Shown here: in pieces, positions 44,968 to 56,400 of the stretch | Numbering within the stretch: position 1 is the first letter of the stretch | Layout of the letters: each line of letters starts with the position of its first letter | NCBI GenBank assembly: GCA_963682025.1 | Contig: OY821522.1 | Coordinates: 29,438,959 to 29,502,958, forward strand | Reading direction: 5' to 3' | DNA: 64,000 bases | Source of the DNA: Cordilura impudica | Taxonomy: Eukaryota; Arthropoda; Insecta; Diptera; Scathophagidae | Translations under genes and position numbers: made by a program | Notes under the pieces: model-generated | What the model was told of the DNA's origin: nothing | Database searches by the model: none | The model's input: the letters and a program-made list of their open reading frames with translations, nothing else

Positions 44968-47009
44968 TTGCAAAATAAGTATAATGCCTGGATTAGTCTA
45001 CGACTGAAAGTTGGCGCAGCAAGTACTGAAACCATGGCGTTAAACAATTTAAAATTATTTGAACTGTTTAGAAGGTCAACCACACCAAAGTTTTTCGCGG
45101 AAGCTGCTTTAGAAGAACTTGATAGCTTATACGGAAATATTGAGAGAAGCGAAATTATAAAAAATAATTTTTATCTGATATATGCAAATATTAAGGCAAA
45201 ATGGGTGAAATTTAATCGAACCATTCAGAACTTCAGCTCCAAATACGAGGACTGGCTTAATGAAGACACCATCCTGGATATATTGGCAGTAGATAAACAC
45301 ACCACATCAACCAGAGGAGCAAAAGGAAGGCCAAAAAAAAAGTATTGAGGAGTGTTCAATTTTCACAAGAAAGAGGAAACTTGCCGATGCCACCAATGAC
45401 TTGACCACGAAGCATTTATCGGACGCGCTGTCTATTAAATATACAAAGGATAGTGAAAGAGTTAGGTCCCAGATTACAAAATCTGTTGCTGATGCAAGCC
45501 CACTGCGACTAAAAAGGATTAAGGAAAGCATTCCCACGCCCACAAACGCAAACATTAAAAAGTATGGTTCCGAAGAAGCCTTGGCCTTGTTTATGGACTT
45601 ACAACTTTCCAAAGAAAAATATGAGATACTACGGGCATCCTTGATGCGACATGGGGCTGACGTTTTACCAGGATACAAGCATATTACGCAAGCCAAAATA
45701 AATTCACGACCACTGCATACGGAGTTTACGGAAGTCTCTGTGAAAGCCAATCTGCAGGATCTCATGGGCCATACAGCAAAACGGTTGTTGGAGAGTCTTC
45801 CTGAAAATGAGGTGAAAATTCTTTCTGAGAAACTGACATTGATCAGCAAATGGAGCTGCGATGGATCATCCGGACAAAGCGTTTATAAGCAAAGGATATC
45901 TTCCGATGACGCTACAATATCGGACGGAAATATGTTTATGGCATCTGTTGTTCCTTTGCGGCTAAAATCTGATGTTTCCCTACACTGGAAAAATCCACGT
46001 CCGTCATCAGTGCATTATTGCCGACCAATAATGTTTCAGTTTGCAAGGGAATCGGCAGAACTCATAAGGACCACGGTGAAGGACATTGAAGAACAAATAA
46101 GCAAGATTAAGCCTACAAAGCTGCAAATTGGAGAAGGAAAATATATTGAATGCAATTAAGAGTTCCACCTGACCATGGTTGACGGAAAAGTCGTAAACGA
46201 ACTGACAGGAACAACAACCTCAACATTGTCATGCCCGATTTGCAAAAAGAGTCAGAAGAACTTTGGTAATTTAAACGATTCTACAAACGAGGAGAATTAC
46301 GAATATGGAATGTCACCATTGCGCGCAAGGATAAGGTGTATGGAGTTCTTGCTAAAACTGGCGATGAAAATACATCAATAAAGGATAAGGAAAAGATCAA
46401 AAAGAAGCAAATACAGGATGCTTTTTTAAACAAGTTGGACTAAAAGTAGACTGTCCCAAGCACAGATACGGTAACTCAAACGATGGAAACACTTCTAAGA
46501 GATTTTTTGAAAATGATGAGGCAGTAACTAGAATCTCTGGAATTGACAATCAAATCGTGAAAAGATTGGGAACGATCTTGAATGTTTTAAACTGCAAAGA
46601 AAATGTCAATTCTACAATATATGGAGAATATGCATCGAAAACTGCATCTCTTTTAGCAGAAATGTATCCACAGAAGAAGTTGACCCCGACCGTCCATAAA
46701 ATATTGGCGCATGGCAAAGATATAATTGAGTACCAGTCTTTGCCAATTGGAGAGCTTTCTGAAGAAGCACAGGAGTCTTTTAACAAATTTTATAAAAAAT
46801 ATAGATTGCAGAACACATTCAAAGCATCAAGGGCAAGGCAAAATGAGAACCTCTTCAACATGTTGGCAGCATCTTCCGATCCACTTATTTCTTCCCTGCG
46901 GCATGTGAAGTCACGAATAGGGTTAGAAAATAATTATAGTTTAGAAATGATTAGTCTTTTAGATATACCTTCTCTTACGAATTGTGATGAATATTTTACA
47001 GAAAATTGA
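44968..47009 (+). pseudogene. Transib transposase (RAG1-related), broken
   Basis: Pieces: 44968-45348 ending GRPKKK, shift in an A9 run (45337-45345); 45401-46159 with KWSCDGSSGQSVYKQ (first catalytic Asp) and NPRPSSVHYCRPI; in-frame TAA at 46157-46159; 46175-46381 with MVDGKVVNELT and the zinc pair CPICKK; frameshifts near 46385 and 46440; 46557-47009 with PTVHKILAHG and LPIGELSEEAQESFNK, where the catalytic Glu is expected. Motif order matches Transib/RAG1 core. It would cut next to CACAGTG heptamers; this copy is dead. Confidence 0.85.
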
Positions 47010-47361
47010 AAAAATAAATTTAAAAAAGAAGTAATTTTTTTTTAATTTGTTGGGTAATACTTTAAAACATAAAACCCTAAAAAAAATAAAAACAATCTAA
47101 AAATGTAAAAATATTTTTTTTTAGTTACCATAAAATTGATTTTTCTACAAATGTTAACTTTGATAACCCATAAGTAGGCCCCTACAAAGCGTAGCACCCT
47201 TTCCAAACGCTCATTTCGTAGGCTGAACAGTTATCTATCATATGCTGTTTAAACTGTTCAATTATGTTATTCGGTTCAAAAGATATGATTTTTGCAACGA
47301 AAAAACTCAAATGGCGCCACTGTGCGACGTACAAGTTTGTAATAACTCAAAAAATAAAGCT

Positions 47362-47593
47362 GGGGCCAAATCACCGCATTCGTTATCGAAATTTTTCGAT
47401 CGAAATTATTTTGTTATTTTCGAAAATAAAATACTAAGTATAATTTTACTCTGTCACAGTTAATAAATTATGGCTCCTAGTTAAAATTAAAAGTGAAACG
47501 AGGGCTGATATTTGTCCGTCTTCTCTAAATAATAAACCAAAATATGGTATTTCGATTGATTTTACTCAATATCGAATGCGGTGATTTGGCCCC
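47362..47593. mobile_element. MITE with 21-bp perfect inverted ends
   Basis: 232 bp, with perfect terminal inverted repeats 47362-47382 and 47573-47593 starting GGGGCCAAATCACCGC. The inner sequence is AT-rich, without a gene. Flanks show no obvious duplication, so the superfamily is open. Confidence 0.8.
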
Positions 47594-47734
47594 TGTATTA
47601 ACTTGCCTTCCAAGAGGGCTCGTTGAATACTGAGTTGGCAAGCAAGATTGCGACGGTCAATATACATACAAAAAAGATCTAACGCTATTTTTATTCAGTA
47701 GTCGTCAATTCGACGAAGGTTATTCATCTAGGAT

Positions 47735-47972
47735 TAATATGTTTGCCTTCAGATTATTTTTGGACTACTATTTAATGGATGCAGTAAGCATACACAGGCC
47801 CAATTTGACCGAGATCTATATAATAATTTGGATATTATTACCATTTAAGTCGATATCATAAGGGTCATTAGTATGGGGACTAGGACATGAACTGATTTTC
47901 ACCAATTTCAATATGGTTCATCCTATGGCCGATAGAAGCTTATATACTAAATTTCATCAAAATATATTCATA
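47735..47972 (-). mobile_element. mini-me/HINE-like repeat, family 1, fragment split by a Helitron
   Basis: Minus-oriented. It runs from sequence matching TTTGGACTACT... to AAATATATTCATA, where the Helitron terminus CTAG begins. The copy continues ATTAGCGACCTGTAGTTTGATTAC at about 50007-50048. The two parts join to match uninterrupted copies. Confidence 0.75.
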
Positions 47973-49363
47973 CTAGCTTAACCCGGTGTACTTCGCTACC
48001 CCTCATCGTTATAAAATAAAACAAAATAAAAAAAAAATATTTATACATTAACAAAATATTATTTATTTAATTTAGAATTAATTATTGCAATGCTTTAGGA
48101 TGTACAATATTTTTAGTTTGTCCATCTGGAGCATAAACATATAAGTCGGTGGGTTTCCCTACACGTGAGCATGCAACATAAAGCTGCCCATGCGCGAAAT
48201 ATGGATTTGCTAAATTTAAGCCGCAAACTTGAAGAGATTGACCTTGAGCTTTGTTAACAGTCATCGCAAACGCTAATCGAATAGGAAACTGTAATCGTTT
48301 GAAGTCGAATGGTAAATCAGTTGGGATCATTGGAAATCGTGGCAAAAGTACATCTGTTCCTTTATATTTTCCTGTTATAATGGTCGCTTCTATTAAATTA
48401 TTTAGCATTTTTTTTACTGCAAGTCGAGTGCCATTGCAAAGCCGTGGTGAATCGATATTGCGCAGTAAAATAATGGGCACTCCAATTTTGAGTTGTAGCA
48501 CATGTGGTGGAAAGCCTGGCATATCAATAATCGAATATAAAAAATTGGGGTAGTGAGTGAAAGTTTCACACTGCGAAAGTTTAAGGAAGAATGGTGTACA
48601 GGTCTGGCTTCCTACAAATCGGAAACAAAGGGACGTGGCCCGCCGACTTTCGCATGGAATGTGTACCTATTTAAGAAAACACCTTATTAAACAACTTATA
48701 TGCCAAATATTGAGTTATATGGGCGTGGCCTCGCCCCTTTGTCCACTAACAACTTCATATAGTCAAGGGCTTAATAGAAGTTATTACGGATTTTAATTTT
48801 TCCAAAAAGGGCGTGGTCCCGCCCAGTTTTTTTGTAGTACTATTTCTATTAATTTCAATACGATATATACCAAATATCATCGCCGTAGGCTAATAAATGG
48901 CCGAGATATGACGATTTTAAATTTTGGGTTATATGGGCGGGACCACGCCCCTTTGCCCACTAACAACTTTATATAGTTAAGGACTTAGTATTTCGCAAAA
49001 ATATCCTTTTGTGAAAATGTCATGACGATCCTTCCAGTAGTTTAGAAGATATTACGATTTTTTATTTTTCTAAAAAGGGGCGTGGTCCCTCCCACTTTTC
49101 TTCTGGTGTGTATTTCTATTCATGCCAATACCATATGTACTAAATATGACCGCTTTAGGTCAAAAAATTCCCGAGATATGACGATTTAAAATTTTGGGTT
49201 ATATGGGCGTGGTACCGACCCTTTGTCCAATCAAAAATTTATATAGCCTATTATTCCTTCCAGAGTCACAGTAACACGATGTGAAAATTTCAGGAAGATC
49301 GGTTCAGGGGTTTGGCCTCCTATAAAGCACAAACAAACACACATTAATTTTTATATATATAGA
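47973..49363 (-). mobile_element. canonical Helitron, mostly non-coding, with helicase tail
   Basis: In minus orientation it starts TCTATATATATAAAAATTAA (49363) preceded by A and ends GTTAAGCTAG (47973) followed by T, the TC...CTRR ends and A/T target of Helitrons. It keeps only the C-terminal part of the helicase (48082-48522). Inside are repeats of a ~200-330-bp motif with GGGCGTGGTC...GACCACGCCC (about 48640-49230). No endonuclease, so it is a different rolling-circle lineage from the Helentron at 14914. Confidence 0.85.
48082..48522 (-). pseudogene. Helitron PIF1 helicase, C-terminal fragment
   Basis: An open frame with VLQLKIGVPIILLRNID, CNGTRLAVKKM, RLAFAMTVNKAQGQSL (motif V) and LYVACSRV (motif VI). 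The ATP-binding part is missing. Intact reading suggests recent capture or transposition together with the ends. The TAA after ALQ at 48082 is the natural stop, ~110 bp from the Helitron 3' end. Confidence 0.85.
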
Positions 49364-50000
49364 TTGAAAGCAGATTAATTATAATTTAAGGTAAAATGGG
49401 GCGAAAAAGGGGGATTTGGTAATAAAAAAATGTATGGCTACCTTACCTGTAGATAAAAAGTTTATAAAACTTTAGGTAAATACGTATTACAAAAAAAGTA
49501 TTTTTTATAGCAAATATTGTTAGTGGTATAAGTAAGTATCTGAATTAAAAAAAGGGGGGCGGTGAAGTGGGCGTGGTTCATAGTTATATGGTGACGTTAA
49601 CAGTACTAAGAGCAATATACTACCAAATAAAAAAAAAATCCGTTGGAAGGAACAAATTTGTACAGAGAACAAAAAGTTTAAAACTTTCAAACAAAATTTG
49701 GCGTGAAAAGGGGCGTGAAAGGGGGCGTGGCGTAAGAAATGTTTATTTCTACCTCGCCTGGAGTATAATGTATATACAATTTGAAGTAAATCTGTTAAAA
49801 ACTATATGGGAGCAATTACATAATTTTGAAAAAGTGGGCGTAAAAGTGGGCGTGTTCAAAAAAAAAGTACCCTATTAATCATGCCAGAGTCCCAGTTAAA
49901 TGCTGTGAAAATTTCAGGAAGATCGGTCCAGAGGTTTGGTCTCCTATAAGGTACACACAAACAAACAAACAAATAAACAAACACACATTCAATTTTATAT
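49364..50000 (-). mobile_element. second Helitron 5' region joined to the first
   Basis: The sequence at about 49840-49995 repeats the 5' region of the Helitron (GTGAAAATTTCAGGAAGATCGG, in part GAAAATTTCAGGAAGATCGG, then CTCCTATAAGG and ACAAACAAACACACATT) at about 75% identity. The terminal TC is not visible. AT-rich stretches with GGGCGTGG motifs occupy the rest. Likely a related Helitron into which, or next to which, the other copy inserted. Confidence 0.55.
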
Positions 50001-50384
50001 ATTCATATTAGCGACCTGTAGTTTGATTACTAGGTTTACATGGACACAAGGTTTACCTGGGTCAGTTTACGAAAAATTATTTGACTTTATTCCCACCAGG
50101 GTGGCATTTTTTAGGTCCTTCTCGAATTTGAATATAACCTAATACTTTACGTCCCAATAATGTCAAAAAAGCAACTCTTACTAATACAAAAATATCAATA
50201 ATAATCTTCTAACAATAAATAATCAATTTTCTATAAAAAACAAGTACTATTTGTAATATAAATAACATAAATAAATTCAAAATTTATTGCACTAATCGGG
50301 CGTCATTGTGCTGAAATATGAGGAAAAATTTGTATACACCATTAAAAAAAATAGAAAATAAAAGAAAATAAAAAAAAATTCAAA

Positions 50385-51120
50385 ATGGCGAAAATTGAAG
50401 ACAGCGAAAATTTGAGAAATGTTATAAATGAATACAAAAATTTGTCAGAGTCGTTGAACACAAAATGTGATAGCTATAAAAACAAAAATAAAAAAACAGC
50501 AGCATATGAAAAATTAACAAAGGAATATAGAAACATTGATAAAAATGCAACCACAGAAGAAGTAAAAAGAAAAATTAAAAATATGCGATTTGCATACAAA
50601 ATGGAATTAAAGCACAAAAAGCTAGTGAAAAAAGTGGAGCTGGTATTGATGAGCTATACGAACCAAATTTGTGCTATTTCAACCACTTTGAATTTTTAGT
50701 CGAATTTGGAATGCCAGAGGAGGGAATTTCACAATAAGTTCAGACGAAGAGGTTGTTTCAGTGGTAAATTTTAAATCATTGTTTTATTTGTTTTAATTCA
50801 TACACATATATGTATTTATGTAATTTATTGATTCTTTTTTTATACACCTACAAAAAGCGTGGAGGAAAAAATGCCACCAAAATTATGAAAGCAATGAGAT
50901 GTTGCGGAAAGCTGCGGGGCCTCTATAGAAAATCTTAGCCAAAATAAGGAAAGAGATGAAGCCGATATTTATGGACAGGCTTGGGTGCATTCATACCGCA
51001 AACTCTCGGCGAAACAAAAATTATTTGCAAAAAAAGGCTTGCGATTAAATCTTTCTATTAGGACAGCTCGAAAAATTATCATTAAATTCAGTAAGGACAG
51101 AAACGTCATCATGTACAACT
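50385..51120 (+). pseudogene. MADF/BESS-type DNA-binding protein of a Harbinger element
   Basis: ATG 50385. The MADF-like domain has EKLTKEYRNIDKNATTEEVKRKIKNMRFAYKMELKH-type sequence (50500-50630). After a frameshift near 50640 it continues AGIDELYEPNLCYFNHFEFL, the usual MADF end. A BESS-like tail, DIYGQAWVHSYRKLSAKQK, lies near 50955-51030. PIF/Harbinger elements carry such a Myb/MADF gene next to the transposase, facing it; here the transposase fragment follows on the other strand. Confidence 0.75.
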
Positions 51121-51576
51121 CCGCTTAGCTACAGGTCTTCTTCGTCTATCTCATTACCACAATTTATATCTTTGCAGGACGTTCGCAACAGTAAGGTTAT
51201 GCCAATTAAATGCGTCTTCACCCCAAGTTCACCACCAAGATGAATCTATATTGCCAAATGAAATTCAATATTCTTCATTTAATGACTTATTTTCCGATAA
51301 TTCTTTTTCTTAAAAAAATCTTGTTATTTAATCTTATAAGTAATGTTATTAGTTGTATAACAGAGTGCAATAATGTATAAAATGTATATTTTCAATTTTT
51401 CTTTTTACTGCTTCTGTGGTTGCGTTTTTAAAATAAATATATGAAATAAATTTAATTTTATATTTAATTGTAGTTTTAGTTTTATTATAATACAAAAAAA
51501 TACATATAAAATTTTAATATGAATAAAATGAAATATTAATAAAAAAAAATTTAAATTTTGTTATGAAAAATTGCTT

Positions 51577-51896
51577 TTAATCCAAGTCCCTTAAGGAATA
51601 TATAGCTTCGCACAAATCGTTCCTAACTGTTTTTGCCTCTATTGCTGAATTCATGGCAAAAGTTGGCTCTAAATTAAGTAGAGAATTTCCAACAACATCT
51701 TCCATAAATGAGCTGCCTCTGTCAGCCGTACCCATCTCTTTCTTTATAAAATTGTGCAAGTAACAACAGCTTCGAACAACTTTATTAGCTTTTTCTGGCA
51801 CCAGAGGAATTGTAGTGCTTAGGATTCGGAACCTTGCTGCTAAAATCCCGAAATCATTTTCCACTTTTACTCTTGCTGAACTGAGCCTCTTATTGA
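51577..51896 (-). pseudogene. Harbinger transposase, C-terminal fragment
   Basis: Minus frame from the break at 51896: RLSSARVKVENDFGILAARFRIL and VVRSCCYLHNFIKKE, the C-terminal motifs of DDE_Tnp_4, ending LRDLD at 51577. The N-terminal and catalytic part is cut off by the HINE starting at 51898. Convergent with the MADF gene, so both belong to one element. Confidence 0.85.
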
Positions 51897-51897
51897 A

Positions 51898-52390
51898 AAC
51901 AAGTAAGAGTGTTAAATTCGGCTGTGCCGAATCTTTGATACCCTCCACCTCGGTTTGAGTATTGATAATAAATGTAAACAAAATATTGGAAAAAGTAAAC
52001 AATTTGTTAAACTTAATACCAAATTATTTCAGCAAATTCTTTGGGTTGGTTTTCGTCTTTTCTATTATTTCGGATTTATTTCGGTGTTTGCTTTTTGGTC
52101 ATCGTGGTTGCTGATCGGCATGCATTTAGGTTATATAACTATATGCATGCGTTTCCGGTTATATGACATAACTTCTCGTTTAATTTAGTTCTTGCTAATT
52201 AAATAGCTCGCCCTAACCTCCATTGCAAAGGTAATGGTTGTGTAGGGTGGCTATATGCATTAAATCGTGCTAACGCTAATTGGAGATGGCTGTATAGTTT
52301 CTTTTAACTGGCCAAATATTTCTTCATTGCGGCCATATAGGTCGGATGAAGTAACAAAATAATAACAAAAAAAAAGCTCTCTCAACGTTT
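51898..52390 (+). mobile_element. HINE-like repeat, family 2
   Basis: It begins AACAAGTAAGAGTGTTAAATT with the hairpin ATTCGGCTGTGCCGAAT, followed by GATACCCTCCACC. It interrupts the Harbinger transposase. The right end is not clear; 52390 is where similarity-free AT sequence starts. No gene. Confidence 0.6.
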
Positions 52391-52577
52391 TTATTAAAAT
52401 ATTGCCATATTTGGAAAACATAGAGAATAAATTTTTGATAATAATAAATAATCAAATTAGGGATGCCAAACGCAAAAAACCAAATGTCCCAACCATTTTA
52501 AATAAAATAATTTGTTATCTTTATTTTCTGGAAAACTTCAAATATTCATCAAAAAGAAATTGTGAAAATTTATATAT

Positions 52578-53038
52578 AAACAAGTAAGAGTGTTAAATTC
52601 GGCTATGCCGAATCTTTGATACCCTCCACCTGGGTTTTACGTTTACATTAATATCTGGACTTCTTGCACTATTTGTAACAAATGTATAGTATATAAAATA
52701 TTTGAATATGTAAACACTTTGATAAACCTATTACTGAATTATTAAAACAAATGCTCTGAATTTTCAGCATCTAATAGAGGTGTCTACATATTTTAGGTCA
52801 TAAATTGGTACAATGACACCCGATTTATCCCATTTTAAATACTAACCTGATCCAGATAATTACAAACAATATTAAGTTTAACCAGGTAAATGGTTTATTT
52901 TGTAATTTTCTATTTAATTTAAATTTTTTAATATAAAGGTGCATTTTATTTTTTACAATCCTTTTCAATTTTCCAGACCTATTAGTATAGGGCACATTTA
53001 TGAGTCCGCATAGATCAACTTTCAACTCTTACTTGTTT
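52578..53038 (+). mobile_element. HINE-like repeat, family 2, complete
   Basis: 461 bp, starting AAACAAGTAAGAGTG with hairpin ATTCGGCTATGCCGAAT and ending AACTCTTACTTGTTT, so the outer ~14 bases form a terminal inverted repeat. It shares CAAGTAAG with family-1 ends. Confidence 0.7.
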
Positions 53039-53625
53039 TTATTGTATTAAATCTATCTTTGTGTCTTTAAATTAATTAAGATAATTAAGATGAAAATATT
53101 TAACAAATAGTTTTTTTTTTTTTAGTTAATATCTGAACATTTTACTGATACAAGGCAAAACTAAAACTGCCAAAAATTTCAGTCAAAACTATTTTGAATG
53201 TATTTGTTAAATATCGCATATTTTTTTTCAATTTTAAACTTTAAAGTCTTTTTAAGTCTGGTAATAACTCCATAATATGAAGGAAGTAAATATGTGGATT
53301 CTTTAATAACAATGACAAGTATAAAACATTACATTAAATATTACATTAAAATATTATAATTTTGAACATAATTAATTTTAGAAACATAATTAATTTTAGA
53401 AAAATGTCCGATTCGTTTTTCGATGATGCTGAAAACACATCAAAGAAATACAGAACATAAAGATTTTGATTCAGTTAGTTGAGAGACGAGAAGCTAATGG
53501 ATGGCTGGAGCAGGTGACGAATATAAATGTGGATGCAAGGCTTTTGAAAATATATTAAAATGCGATAAATCAGATCTAAGTATACATGCTTATAACCACT
53601 GTTATAATAAATCTTTTAAAACCAA
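53039..53625. other. AT-rich DNA without a gene
   Basis: No open frame, repeat or terminal structure that I can support, apart from the hAT target duplication AAAACCAA at its right edge (53618-53625). Confidence 0.5.
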
Positions 53626-55306
53626 CAGTATTGCCATAATTTGAAATTGTAAAGATGCTAAATTGCAAAAAAAGATGCTTAAACGTACTGGAGTCGTAAA
53701 AATAGATGCTAAATTTTTTTTTCAAATTTCATTACCTTTATATTGAAAAATTATATACTTATTAATAATTCTTTGGTTTTTAAATCGAAAAATTAATATA
53801 AAACATATGTTTAGATTTATATTTTTTAAATTTTAATTAAAATTATTTTGGATTTCATCTGAAATTTTTTATAACATCAAATTGAGTTTATTTTAAACTT
53901 AAATTAAATATTTTTAATTTTAGAGGGATTTTTTTTTATTTAAAATATAACAGAAATTACATTATCAAAAGATACGATTATATTAGAATAATTGGTTTAT
54001 GGAATCTAACATTTCTGTGATGTCTTCATCTTCAAGTTCTTCTTGGCTCTGATATTTTTCTGACGATCGACTTTTATCAACGACATCGCTCGGTATATTG
54101 TAAGTGTGACAGCACCGATTTTTCAATTTCAATCCTTCTTTTATACGTATTACAGAACATAACAACTCGGATTTTATTCTGTTCGAAGTTTGCTTTTAAC
54201 AAAAGCCATTAAACTAAACAAACGTTCAAATTCGTCTTTTGAGAAAGACAAAACTAATACAGACAATACAAATATTGATAACTCCTTAAATGGATTTTCG
54301 CCAATAGAATTTTTCAATCCATAAAGAGGTTGTATTCAGTGTTGTATCCCAGTTTTGTTCTGCGATATAACTCCATTGGATTTGAATTTTTTCTGTTTCA
54401 GAGGATATAAATTTAAACTCTTCTAATATATTGGTAATCGGTTCTTTTACCCGATTTAATGTGTTTTGTATTGAAAATTTTGGCATTTTTTTAATACAAT
54501 AATTTTTGGCAATCGACTTTTAATTCATTAAAATCTGTTGTTGGTGTTTACATTCTTCTATTTCAAAATGTTTTTTACATATGTATGTACTGTCACTTTT
54601 TTTATCCATATGAAATTCCTCATGTCTGTCAAAATTGTCTTTTACATACGATTCATAATTTTTGCTATCACACGTGCATATGAATTTCCGTATGACTTAA
54701 CCTCTAAATGTAAACAACAGCTGATTTAATGTGTGAATTTACAAAAATGTATTGTTAAAAAATATACATATTTTTAATTGTTAATTAATACTAAACAATT
54801 TATTTTTCTTTCAATATTAATCTTTAAAATTTACTCTGTTTTTCTTTCGCCACAAGCAGTGTTGTATTTTCACATGTTTGTCATGCAAAAATAGAACCTG
54901 TTCTAATTGAAAAATGTACATGTGACTTTGCTCATGTATTGTACATAAACAATTTTTCATATGTATCACACGATGTGTACAACTTTTATTGTGGGAAAAT
55001 TTGACAGTAAAAAACACATCATGTAATAGCACCTTTATATTTGTTGAAAGAAACGAGCAGAGTGGTAAAAGGAGTAGTACACAAAATTACTGTACTACAC
55101 TTTGAGAAATTAAAACATATCAATACCATTAAAATTATATATTCAAAAATAATGAAAAAAAAATATCAAAAAAAAGATGCTAAAAGCAACTTTTTATTAA
55201 TAAAAGATTCTAAGTTAGCATCTAGCATCTTTTGATAAATTTTGGATGCTAAACGACAAAAAAAGTTGCTAAATCTAGCAACTAAAAAGCTAAAACGGCA
55301 ACACTG
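53626..55306 (-). mobile_element. hAT transposon with exact 8-bp target duplication
   Basis: 1,681 bp, ends CAGTATTGCC and, inverted, CAGTGTTGCC, flanked by AAAACCAA on both sides (53618-53625, 55307-55314). 8-bp duplication is the hAT signature. Subterminal GATGCTAAA motifs cluster at both ends (53660-53720 and 55165-55260), as expected for transposase binding sites. It holds a decayed transposase C-terminus; the right half (54500-55150) has no gene. Confidence 0.92.
53983..54490 (-). pseudogene. hAT transposase C-terminal remnant
   Basis: Pieces on the minus strand: NILEEFKFISSETEKIQIQW, then after a shift near 54300 NPFKELSIFVLSVLVLSFS and KDEFERLFSLMAFVKSKLR (dimerisation region, with FSxMxxVKxKLR), a TAA, then SVIRIKEGLKLKNRCCHTY to 53983. 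It matches the C-terminal dimerisation part of hAT transposases. The catalytic N-terminal part is gone. Confidence 0.75.
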
Positions 55307-55364
55307 AAAACCAAGAACAAATATTCTGTTTGAGTTACAACATCTCATTTGCACGCCATTTTAA

Positions 55365-55658
55365 AGGCCTAGTTAGCCACACGTAAACTTAACTAAACGT
55401 GTCAGCTGTTTTTTTCTGTTACATGAAAAGCATTTAGAGCAGTTACCGAACACAACTGTCACGTAACCGGAACGTCCAAATCTGTTGAAAATAGATTTTT
55501 GCTACGTTTGTACGTGACATTTGTGAACAGCTGATAAAGTTTGGTTAATTTTACACAGCAATATGCTGGTTCGTTTTTTACGTTCTATAATTGCACTAAC
55601 TGCCAACGTTACATTTACGGTAGGGATATATTTTAACAACGTGTGGCTAACTAGGCCT
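55365..55658. mobile_element. MITE with 20-bp inverted ends and TAA duplication
   Basis: 294 bp, ends AGGCCTAGTTAGCCACACGT in inverted orientation, flanked by TAA (55362-55364, 55659-55661). Non-coding. TAA duplication suggests mobilisation by a Harbinger transposase. Confidence 0.88.
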
Positions 55659-55969
55659 TAATTGTGAAAATTTTAAATGCACATCTAGCCATATCAAAAA
55701 GTTGAATTATACAGAATTGTAAATTTTTTATTTTTTTAATATCTGTATGTTTTTTATATTATTCTTATGTAATTCTCATGATATGTTTATCTTATTTTTT
55801 ATATTTTTTTTTTGTTTTTGTGTTATTTTTACATAATTGAAATTGAAAATGCACAAATTAAAAATAAATTTTAAAAAAAAGTAGTATAGGGAAAAAAGGG
55901 AATTTTTTTCATAAGCGTGGAGATTTCTAAAAAAATCTCCTGGCATCACTAGTAGCTATTAAAAACCAA

Positions 55970-56400
55970 TATAAAAATTCACAAGACAACGCGACGTAGA
56001 CTTACTTTCTTCAAAACCTTCCATAAGACTGAATGAAATTGTTGCTTACTTTACTCTTTGGTGAGTATTTTCGTTTTTGTTCGGCTGTATACATATAATG
56101 CTGCCTACACACGAGGCAACCGGTTGAAGCAATGGTTGTAGCAACAATGATACACACGTAGCAACGGTTGCCTCAATTAGCCAGAAATATCAAAAAGTTT
56201 TGATATTTTTCGTTAGTTGAGGCAACCGTTGCTACGTGTATATCATTGTTGATACAACCATTGCTTCAACTGGTTGCCTCGTGTGTAGGCAGCATAAGAA
56301 GCCGATTAGAGTTCGGTTTACTCGTGCTGCTATGCATATGTTTGTGTGTTAACAGAAATATACGATATCCCAGTCATCATTTCGAAGATTGTTTTAACAA
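55970..56400. repeat. diverged unit A fragment
   Basis: 55985-56098 and 56295 onward match unit A (22650-22770) at roughly 85%, including GTTCGGCTGTATACATATAA. There is no BEL coding sequence next to it, so it may be a solo LTR fragment. It is interrupted by a MITE. Confidence 0.6.
56099..56294. mobile_element. foldback MITE, ~80-bp arms, TAA duplication
   Basis: 196 bp, almost a complete palindrome: arms start TGCTGCCTACACACGAGGCA and stay paired for about 80 bases with few mismatches. Flanked by TAA (56096-56098, 56295-56297). The empty site ACATATAAGAAGCC is preserved in unit A, which proves the insertion. No gene. Confidence 0.93.

Larger units (their letters stand above)
43538..47324 (+). 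mobile_element. Transib transposon with both ends and target duplication
   Basis: 3,787 bp. Both ends begin CACAGTGGCGCC (43538 onwards and, inverted, to 47324) and are flanked by CGACG (43533-43537 and 47325-47329), a 5-bp GC-rich duplication typical of Transib. Each end also has TTGCAAAAATCA further in (about bases 28-40), giving heptamer-spacer-nonamer layout like V(D)J recombination signals. The transposase inside belongs to the RAG1-related Transib family but is broken. A 524-bp MITE sits in the 5' part. Confidence 0.92.

Noticed and set aside
45307..45849. 180-codon minus-strand frame
   Set aside because: It is antisense to the Transib transposase, whose motifs are on the plus strand.
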